In this document: in pieces, positions 56,255 through 64,000 of the stretch
Layout: the number at the start of each line of letters is the position of its first letter
How positions within the stretch are numbered: the stretch's first letter is position 1
From: Porphyra umbilicalis
Taxonomy: Eukaryota; Rhodophyta; Bangiophyceae; Bangiales; Bangiaceae
DNA: 64,000 nucleotides
NCBI GenBank assembly: GCA_002049455.2
Contig: KV918909.1
Coordinates: 1 to 64,000, forward strand
Direction: 5' to 3'
The notes under the pieces: generated by a model
Databases searched by the model: none
What the model was told of the DNA's origin: nothing
The model's input: only the letters and a program-made list of their open reading frames with translations
Program-made: the position numbers and the translations under genes

Positions 56255-56755
56255 ATGTGCATGGTGTGCCCTGTGGCATGCATGGCATGCAAGTTCCCGG
56301 GCCACACAGAGGACATGCAGTCATGCGTGATTGCTAAGGGGCGTGAGGCCACGTTCGTGTGCGAAATGCACGATATTGGTGCAATGCAAGCCAAGCTCCA
56401 AGTGGTTATCGATGCCCGGGAGCTGGCGCCTCGCCAATTGAAAGAGAAGCGGGCTCGCGCCAAGCAGTCTCTGATCGCGACGGCTGGCGATTCTGGGCGG
56501 GAGTCGCACGTGGCGTCACACGTCGCCAGATCGACGATAGTCGACGACGCGGGATTGGGCGGTGCGACAGCTCAGCCACGGACCCGCGATGCAGATGCTG
56601 CGGTCGCGGCCGCGCTGGACGCCGGTGCGAATCCTGGGGCTGCCTGGCTCGCCGGCGCCTTTGCAGTGGACCGCGTGCGCCACGGTGATCGCGCTGTACC
56701 GGAGCCCCCGGTTGTTCCGGCATTTGGCGGGGCTAATACCGTCGAGGAGGCGTGA
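56255..56755 (+). CDS. Orphan open frame with an N-terminal Cys cluster
   Basis: The frame encodes 166 residues. The start has C2-x2-C5-x3-C9-x2-C12, then a His, a further Cys and FVCEMHD. That spacing could bind zinc. LKEKRARAKQSL follows, then an Ala/Asp-rich tail ending near PAFGGANTVEEA. It lies among transposon remnants, so a fragment of a mobile-element protein is as likely as a host gene. No intron or family is recognised. Confidence 0.25.
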   Translation: MCMVCPVACMACKFPGHTEDMQSCVIAKGREATFVCEMHDIGAMQAKLQVVIDARELAPRQLKEKRARAKQSLIATAGDSGRESHVASHVARSTIVDDAGLGGATAQPRTRDADAAVAAALDAGANPGAAWLAGAFAVDRVRHGDRAVPEPPVVPAFGGANTVEEA

Positions 56756-57567
56756 GCGGCAGCCCTCGGCATCCTTGAACGAACGTTTCGGTCAATGCAA
56801 CAGCCGAAGTACACCCTGGCTATGCGCAAGAGCAGGAGCGACGTTATGCGCACTGTTGGGGTGCAAGCGAGGCGTGCCGGTGCTAACGTTGAGATCTAAG
56901 GGTCAGAAAACCTCTAGTTTATTCGCTCTGGTGCTCAGCGTCGCACTGCTGAGCTAAAGTTTGCGCATATATCGGACGTTGAGCTCGCGTCTCAAGTGAG
57001 GGACCGTTAACGGTTTTTTATGTGCCCCTAACCACTTCTACGGCCAAACTCTAACCGCTGAGTCGCTCGAGACCCCTGCTCTGTTGGCCACCCTGATGGA
57101 GTGCGCCGATAGCGCCGATCTAAAGACCGTTTCAATCCTAGCGACGCTAATGCAGTTTGTCACCAAGATCCGCCTGGGGAACGAAGGCCTTCAAACGCTG
57201 ATTAATGTACGTTGCCTGTCAAACCGAAGAGAAGAACGAGTAGTCCAAGTCATCTGCTGTGCCTCTAACGAAACGCACACGCAACGTATACTGACTCAGC
57301 CTCTGACACAATAACGACCGATGACGTCTTTGGTGAAGCATTTGGTACCTCGCAGTGACGCTCACGTCACATGTACGCTGCAATGGATCCCAGCTCGCGC
57401 TCTTACGTCGGCGGCGCTCTGTCGAGCCGCACCCCCACTGAAGGATGCCATCCTGCAGTCGCCCCATCTCAGGAATAGCCACAAGCAACAAGCTTCCGCA
57501 GCGTAGGCTCTAACTGGCCAGAAAAGCAAACCGCTCATTCCTGTGTCTTTATACGTCGTATTCGTAA
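56756..57567. other. Gene-poor stretch
   Basis: Moderate-GC DNA with short frames only. No repeat or gene is supported up to the edge of the large inverted repeat. Confidence 0.35.
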
Positions 57568-58897
57568 CTCTGATGGCACCACTGAACTCAGCAGGGGCAC
57601 GAACGCCCGGATCCGCGGCAAGCACTCGCCGCTGGTCCGCCCGCAACGGGATGTTGCATGCAAGCCGGCGGCGGGAGTCTGGCACGACGGCCGGCGTGAT
57701 TGAGCCGGGCGCGGTGGCAGTTCGGCGGTCGGAGGGGCGGTAGGTGACGCTTTTGCTCCCCTGGATGGCAGGGGGGTGTGACACCGACTGTCCTGGGATG
57801 GGCGCGGAACCTTTGCGGAGGTCGTTGTGCTTCGTTTTGTTCCTTGGCGTTGCGTTCTCGCTCTTGACGGCTTCGGGGATAGAGGGTAGCCGTCGTCAAT
57901 GCATGGCGCGTGGAGGCCGCAGCGCAACTGCCGCGACGCCCGCAACGTTCGGCGGCTTTAGTGGAGTAGGCGAAACACGGTCACACGGACACTAACGCAA
58001 TGCGGCGCAAGCGCCTCGTTTTCCTGTGGCTTCCCGTGTTCTTTTCTTGTTTTTTGTGGCACCACTGAAGGAATCAGGTGCCGAATCACCGGAGACGCCG
58101 GCGCCTCAGCAAGGGCAGATCGATTTGCAAGCGACGCTCTGTCAGAAGCCGGCAGGTGCGACGGAGGTGTCGGCGAGATCCTGGTCGCGGCCAGCTTGCC
58201 AGTTCTGGCTCTCTGACAAGAGACGAGGGAACCGCATGAGGGGGGAACTTCAACAGACAGAACTGGCAAGCTGGCCGCGACCAGGATCTCGCCGACACCT
58301 CCGTCGCACCTGCCGGCTTCTGACAGAGCGTCGCTTGCAAATCGATCTGCCCTTGCTGAGGCGCCGGCGTCTCCGGTGATTCGGCACCTGATTCCTTCAG
58401 TGGTGCCACAAAAAACAAGAAAAGAACACGGGAAGCCACAGGAAAACGAGGCGCTTGCGCCGCATTGCGTTAGTGTCCGTGTGACCGTGTTTCGCCTACT
58501 CCACTAAAGCCGCCGAACGTTGCGGGCGTCGCGGCAGTTGCGCTGCGGCCTCCACGCGCCATGCATTGACGACGGCTACCCTCTATCCCCGAAGCCGTCA
58601 AGAGCGAGAACGCAACGCCAAGGAACAAAACGACGCACAACGACCTCCGCAAAGGTTCCGCGCCCATCCCAGGACAGTCGGTGTCACACCCCCCTGCCAT
58701 CCAGGGGAGCAAAAGCGTCTCCTACCGCCCCTCCGACCGCCGAACTGCCACCGCGCCCGGCTCAATCACGCAGGCCGTTGTGCCAGACTCCCGCCGCAGG
58801 CCCGCATGCAGCATCCCGTTGCGGGCGGGCCGGCGGCGAGCGCTTGCCGCAGATCCTGGAGTTTCCACGCCTGCAGAGTTCAGTGGTGCCATCAGAG
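57568..58897. repeat. Large near-perfect palindrome, arms about 635 bp, loop about 55 bp
   Basis: Positions i and j with i + j = 116465 pair across the region. CTCTGATGGCACCACTGAA at 57568 matches, inverted, the sequence ending at 58897. The centre is near 58232. Both strands give the same peptide starts (MASRVLFLFFVAPLKESGAE from either end). Within each arm the motif GGCACCACTGAA occurs twice, so each arm itself looks like two related units head to tail. A diverged third copy of the outer unit lies at 59190-59400. No transposase is present. Confidence 0.9.
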
Positions 58898-59189
58898 ACA
58901 CAATCATCATACAGGAAGGCACAGAAAAGCGGGGTTTGTATCCAAGTTGTGTTAGCGTCCGCGTTTCACGTATTCCCCCCGTACCCCCGGCACTGGCGAA
59001 CACTGACGGGGATGCGCAACGGCCTCCTCAAAGCCTCAGTGCGCTCACAACCGGCATCTGAGCCACTGGCGCCATCCGCACGCTCTCTGACGTACCTCAG
59101 AATGCAGGCAGACACGCCTCACACTGCGTTCGCCATCGCCACCACGGCCATAATGACGCCACTGTCGCATCTCTCTGGCGTCCCACACC

Positions 59190-59400
59190 GTACACACAAC
59201 CCCTCACACCGCCCCTTCGACCGCCGAACCGCCACCGCGGCCGGGCCAATCACGCCGGCCGTCGTGCCAGGCTCCCGCCGCCGGCCCGCATGCGACATCC
59301 CGTTGCGGGCGGACCGGCTGCCAGCGCTTACCGTGGATCTCGGCGGTTCTGCCTCTTCTGTGTTCAGGGTTGCATCGAGTGACAGAAAAGTGAGGTGCAT
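59190..59400 (+). repeat. Diverged third copy of the palindrome's outer unit
   Basis: On the minus strand this reads ARNGMSHAGRRREPGTTAGV and further residues, matching the arm's ARNGMLHASRRRESGTTAGV in the same frame. DNA between the copies is unrelated. It shows the unit is a dispersed or tandem family. Confidence 0.7.
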
Positions 59401-59666
59401 GTCATCGGGAAATGTTTACCATGGGGTTGGAAAGCGTTGGTATTGGTTGTGTTAGTCAGAGCGTGGCACACAGTTGCCGCAGATCTCTCTCGGTATCGAG
59501 AAAAGGCAATGGGGAGGGCATCGCTTACATGCGGTTAGATGTAGAGTGTGTAGTTCCGCACCGTGGCCTTGACAAAGCCGCGGCACATGGCCGGCGAGAT
59601 AGAAGATAGCATGAGCGCAACGCAAAGGAAAGGCCACACGTTGAACTGCTCGGGTGTAACGTGCCG

Positions 59667-60674
59667 TCACAGCAAGCTGCTCCCGACTGAGAACACGTCC
59701 TCAATATGATTGAAGTCGGGGCTGTACGGCGGCAGGAGCCGGACCAGCACCCCAGCGGCCTAAATCAGGTCGATTGTGGCCTAGTCGTGAACCTGGGCAT
59801 TGTAGAGTATCAGAACACATCGCTCAGCCTGCTGGGATCAGGGCAACGCAGGGTCGTAAGCGTTCATGTGCGGCAGCAAGTTTTCTATAGCGAAAATGAA
59901 AAAGTCAACGGAGGTCTGGCCGGGGGGCGGCTGCGTGATTTTCTAGTCAAGCAGCCGGTCGCGGCTCATGGCAACGAAGGAACTCGTGCTCACCCCCCGG
60001 GAGTTCGTTAGGTAACACTCGGCTCGACGCCCACGCAGTGACCAAGCCCACTTCCGGTTGGAAGACCGTCCGCAGCGGTGCGCCTCATCCACGTAAACTC
60101 TCGCACGCAGGGGAATGTCGCACTGATCAAGGACCCAGCGCGCGCGGTCAAGCTCGTTTCGCGTAATAAAGGCAGTCTCGATCACCTTACGCGTCAATCC
60201 ATTGGCAGCGAGTAAGCGAGACACGGAGGAGGGAGAAATGACCACATCCTCGCGAAGCAGTTGATGAAGGTTAGTGACAAAGTCCGATACCTCGTCCAGA
60301 AAAGTCTCTGAGCATTGCTCAATAGCAAAGAGCACCGCAGAGCGTAGATCTGAGCACTTCGAGAAGCTGTCAGCGTGAGTGTTCTACTTCTCGGGGGCAT
60401 AGTGAACTTCCCTCATGTCCTCGACGTGAGCCAAAAAGCGAGTGAGTGTCCTGCGGGACATTCGCGTGTTACGAGCTGCCGTCTCTAGGCTCTGCCCATC
60501 ATTGAGGTGCAGCGACACAGCAAGCCGTCGCATTGGCGTTGACTTCATCGTGTCGTCCCATGCGGTACGCCAGACGTCGGAACGTCTGCATGGCGCGAAT
60601 GGTGCACGACAAGTTGTCACGCTCGTTCGAGCCAAACCGAGCGCCGAGTGTGGGGCCCATGTGTGGCAAATCAT
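59667..60674 (-). pseudogene. Decayed IS630/Tc1-type DDE transposase
   Basis: One minus-strand phase runs from a helix-turn-helix (MRRLAVSLHLNDGQSLETAA, MSRRTLTRFLAHVEDM) through VISPSSVSRLLAANGL and RARVYVDEAH (first acid) to RKWAWSLRGRRAECYL. It continues with SVDFFIFAIENLLPHMNAYD, CVLILYNAQVHD and LLPPYSPDFNHIEDVFS. The second catalytic Asp (usually LxLDNAxxH) is Tyr. In-frame stops occur at 60384-60386, 59943-59945, and three more before the end at 59667. The C-terminus is truncated soon after the third acid. The layout is that of the IS630/Tc1/mariner superfamily. It could once have mobilised the TA-flanked MITEs in this window, but no sequence link shows it. Confidence 0.8.
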
Positions 60675-61233
60675 TCATAAGACGAGAGCCATGCACTGGA
60701 AGAAATGCCAAGAAAGACTGAAGAATCTGTGGGTTTTGGCCTGATGCAGGCAACGAGCGGGATCTGGGCCCAGAAAAGGGGTCCTCAAAGTGAGAAACAG
60801 TGGCTTCCTGCTCAGGTGGGACACAGTGTGTCGGGAGACTCCCATCCGGGTGGCAACGAAGGCACGTACCCTGTTTTCACATGCCACATAAGCCTTACTA
60901 GCGAGATCGAAGAACTTGCATTCCTTGTTTGGTATTCGTTTCCAACTTGTTTGCATCCGATATGGAATAGTTGATTGTTTAACAAATTTTGCCGCTACTG
61001 TGAAAATGCAGTCAGTCCCAGTCTCTGGCCGCCTGGACAAATTTCAGGGACCAGCAATAGAGACCTTTGGCAACTGCGACGAGGGTATCGGATGTGGGTA
61101 ATTTGTGGGTCGACCGACTGGTTTTTTAAGGAAGCCACATCCACCCTTCGGAGCTTCGGCATGAATCAAATGTGCGTCGGCAGTCTGCCACACTCCTTGC
61201 GGATTCGCTTACAGTGTGACGGGGTAGAGACTC
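60675..61233. other. Upstream of the IS630-type remnant, no gene seen
   Basis: The same minus-strand phase stays open to 61040 beyond a stop, but the residues show no family motif. It may be eroded N-terminal sequence of the remnant. Confidence 0.3.
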
Positions 61234-61456
61234 CTGACGGCGCCGGTGACGGCGCGCCATGCGCCCACGCCTGCGATTTCGGATGCACTGCCGACGGCGC
61301 CGGTGACTGCACCCTGTGCGTACACCTGCGATTGCTGGTGTACTGCCGACGGCGCCGGTGACGGTGCCCTGTGCGTACGCCTTCGATCGCGGGTGGACTG
61401 CCGACGGCGCCGGTGACGGCGCCCTGTGCTTACGCCTGCGACCGCGGGTGGACTGC
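61234..61456 (+). repeat. 54-57 bp minisatellite, four units
   Basis: GACGGCGCCGGTGAC recurs at about 61235, 61292, 61348 and 61402. Each is followed by a G/C-rich spacer with CCCTGTGCGTACGCCTGCGAT-like sequence and ends GGTGGACTGC. The units have drifted by a few bases each. No gene is associated. Confidence 0.8.
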
Positions 61457-61852
61457 ACAAGACCATGATCAAAGCAGCGTGGTATAAATGGAACAGAAAA
61501 GATCGTCGGTGGGTGGTGGGGGAACGGGTAGCAATGGCACCGAGGAGACGCGGCGGGGGAAGGGCGCCGGACATAAGCGAGAAGAACGATCGGGCGACTG
61601 TCCTTCGCAACCCGTAAGACCGGGCATCGAAGGCCAACGGATGCCAGCGATTGGCAGAAACAGCCATGTAAGCTACTCATGGACTGCTAAGTGGCTGCGG
61701 TCACCTCGGTCGGTACCGGTTTTTGACATGGGTCGAAGGGCCTCCCTAGCGATATGTGGGATGGAAATGTGGGTCCAAGGCTTAACGTGGCGTGAAACGT
61801 GTCCCCGACCCACGCAGTCGACCCACATTTGACATGCCGAATGTCTCTAATA

Positions 61853-62251
61853 TTGCTGATCTCTGAATTTTGTCCTGGGGGACAGAGACAGAGATTGACT
61901 GTGAATAACAGCACACTATTGGTCTAAAACGACAGTAAGAAGACATCGAAGCCAATAGAAAGCCCGCATTCGGTGCCAGGACCTTGCATCCAGCAGAACT
62001 CACTGTTTGTTGCCGCTTGATTCGATTTTCTTGGCACGGAGCAAGCTACGCACGCGAGATCTTGAGATTTTCTACTGTCTCCTTGCCAGAAGTGCAGAAA
62101 AAAGGATGAGCTGATGTCGATTTCCAGGCTGGATGGGAACATGTGAGCAATCAGGAGCACCAAGTCAGTCCCAGGGGCGCATCTGATTGGTGGAGAGAGT
62201 CGGTCCGCAAGTCAGTCTCTGTCCACCAGGACAAAATTCGGGGATCAGCAA
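61853..62251. mobile_element. 399-bp MITE with TA target duplication
   Basis: Ends are inverted TTGCTGATCxCxGAATTTTG, extending to GTCCTGG and GGACAGAGAC with three mismatches in about 38 bp. TA flanks lie at 61851-61852 and 62252-62253. The terminus is similar to that of the 594-1735 element, so they form one family. There is no coding capacity. Confidence 0.75.
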
Positions 62252-62254
62252 TAG

Positions 62255-63050
62255 CGTCATCGCGACCCTTCCAACGCTGACACGCCCTCAGATCCCAGAG
62301 GACACGAATGCAGACTGCCACCTCTGAAAATAAGAGCAAGTATGTTGATCTAAGTATATGTGTGCATCACTATGGTGCGTGTCCCAAAAATGAGACATGC
62401 GCGTTTTCTGAAGGACTGACACACCACTGCACGCCGGCAGGCGGCGTGTGGTACGAGAAAATTCTCGACTGGCCTCCATGGAAAGAGCCTCTCCCGACGC
62501 GTGCTTGGGTGACAACTCCTTAATACCCGCCTGTGGGCCCTGTTCTCTGGACCTCTCAGATAGCCCCGATCTTGGAGCCAGTCTTTTCAGGTTCTTGGGG
62601 TTAAAGGTCTGCAACGCCAGAGCTCATGTGCTAACTGGAGCTTCGATGAGGGGTGTCCCAAATCGTGTTTTCCTCACAGGGGGCTACATGGGGGTCTTTT
62701 TCACGTTTTTATTGGTAAGGTGGTGCCCTTTTCTTCGTGCACGAATTGTCAGCAAGTGCCTGCTCTTGTATCAGTGCATTTGATTGGGCCGCGTGATCGT
62801 CACCTGTCGAAGTTGCAATGAATTACACTTTCCCCCATGACACGTCAGGATGTGCCGCCTCTGCTTACACTGTCAGGGGCTGTTCTCGAATCACAGTGGG
62901 ACCGAGTGGGTCACATTACAATATCGGACCGTTGCAGAAGGCCAGTGGGCCGAGAAAAAAAGAAAAAACTGCTATGTCTCATTTTTGGGACACGCACCAT
63001 ACACTTTGAGAGCACCCTGTCCTAAAGGCAGGCAAATGCCATTTCGATTC
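62255..63050 (-). repeat. Older dispersed repeat, inverted relative to 655-825, split by a younger insertion
   Basis: Positions 62255-62370 and 63002-63045 together match the inside of the 594-1735 element in inverted orientation (TGTCAGCGTTGGAAGGGTCG and GAGAGCACCCTGTCCTAAAG). The MITE at 62373-62999 interrupts the match exactly at a TA. Confidence 0.8.
62373..62999. mobile_element. 627-bp MITE with perfect 26-bp ends and a known empty site
   Basis: Both ends are TGGTGCGTGTCCCAAAAATG plus AGACAT, perfect inverted repeats (62373-62398 and 62974-62999). TA duplicates flank it (62371-62372 and 63000-63001). The same host sequence without the insertion, with a single TA, is present inverted at 700-701. 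Ends plus TA duplication indicate the Tc1/mariner group. There is no transposase frame. Confidence 0.9.
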
Positions 63051-64000
63051 GCATGACACCTGCGTTTTTGTAGTCACAAAGGCCGGTTATGATGAGCACC
63101 CCGCTGGGCGATGCACATCAGTTGATCGCTTCTCGATATTGCTGTCTTCCCAATTTTGGCCAATCCCGTCGATGTCAGGAGGCGTGATCAACAGTGTGAA
63201 ACAGCGTCTCAGCCATCCACTCAGCCGGATAAAGTTAATTGACCAATGGGCAGTTGACTCAGACCCCTTCTTGACTTTGACCACATCGGTCAAAATTAGG
63301 AACACAGCAATATCACGACCAATGTGACCAATCGGGAAGCCGGCGTACCGGCGCACCGGCGTGCAGGCGGTGCGCGATTGGCTGCAATTCTGCTGTGAGC
63401 AACGTTTCATTCTTGACGGCTCGTCTACTGAGGAGCGGCCTGGCTTGCAGAGGCCGCGGAGATGGGATAGGTCGTCGCGCCAGTGGATGCTCGCGTTTAA
63501 CAAAGGCAGCGGCTCGCTCACTGCATTGCCAAGAAGTTCGCACCTCCAATAGCTCACGAGCACACTAAGGACGGACCCTGGGGAGGCCAGCACGAGGCGG
63601 ACGGGTGAGAGGCCTTGGTCTGACGTACTCGACAAGGTCAACGCTGGTCCATGGAGGTTGCTAGCTCATTATATTGCCGATCAGTCATCTATTAGCCTTG
63701 ATGTGTCCTCAACTGGCCTATTAAAAGCTCTGCTTAGCTGCGAGCCACGGCTACATTTTCAGTTTCTATTCGATGTGCAGACGCAAGTGGGAGGACGGAA
63801 TGGAAGCGTATTATGTATACAGTTGGGGAGCGGTTCCTGATACAAGTCAGTCAGGGGACTTCTTGACAGCGCGCTCGATGCTTGGCATGGAGAGCGCTGC
63901 GCACGCGCGAACATTCGCAGCCTTCCTTCGGCTAACTGCGGCCCGCGGCAGCGGTGTTAGTCTGATCCGAGTACTGTCCGTGGGTCGGGTTTGCAGGGCC
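63051..64000. other. Right edge, no gene seen
   Basis: TATTGCTGTCTTCCCAATTTTGGCC near 63137 resembles a decayed TA-element terminus without a partner. A minus-strand frame at 63087-63641 has no recognisable motif. Nothing else is supported to the window end. Confidence 0.3.

Overview
This window is nuclear DNA of a eukaryote. Spliceosomal introns of about 200-280 bp with GTATGT/GTACGT donors, strong ATG contexts (GCC/ACC ATG G), and genes such as PRMT5 and the Rab geranylgeranyltransferase beta subunit rule out bacteria, phage or an organelle. Coding exons are extremely GC-rich, with long Ala, Pro and Gly tracts. My best guess is a GC-rich alga, perhaps a bangialean red alga of the Porphyra/Pyropia type. 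That is inference from composition and gene style only.

The core genes are almost all on the minus strand. They are a HEAT-repeat protein (2519-5020, one intron), a small tail-anchored protein (22174-22767), a very long protein with an ABHD17-like alpha/beta-hydrolase domain (26599-31712), RABGGTB (33339-35063, four exons resolved to the base), PRMT5 (35925-38048, one exon), a low-complexity membrane-anchored protein (38407-39772), a small helical protein (40774-41509, one intron), an Ala-rich helical protein (43446-44300) and a 95-residue protein (45673-45960). Several reading frames break at long G or C runs, and adding one base restores the frame each time.

The rest is a dense museum of mobile DNA. 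The most interesting item is a complete 5.13-kb DNA transposon (9936-15069). It is flanked by a 6-bp direct repeat and has 14-bp terminal inverted repeats. It encodes a 941-residue protein whose putative catalytic and zinc residues match the spacing of the RAG1 core (D, then C at +19 and +22, and later H-x4-H, then E at +20). Its two ends are bipartite, and their spacers differ by 10 bp, about one helical turn, which recalls the 12/23 arrangement of RAG signal sequences. A broken relative lies at 53480-55126.

Other elements are a 382-bp hAT-type MITE with an 8-bp target duplication, three TA-flanked MITEs (one with its empty site elsewhere in this window), a 1.06-kb element with nested palindromes, two large hairpin-forming inverted repeats (17.2-18.7 kb and 57.6-58.9 kb), a decayed CENP-B/pogo-type transposase, a decayed IS630/Tc1-type transposase, and a frameshifted Gag-like remnant beside minisatellites. 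From about 46.8 kb to the right edge I see no convincing host gene. I recognised no tRNA, rRNA or CRISPR array.
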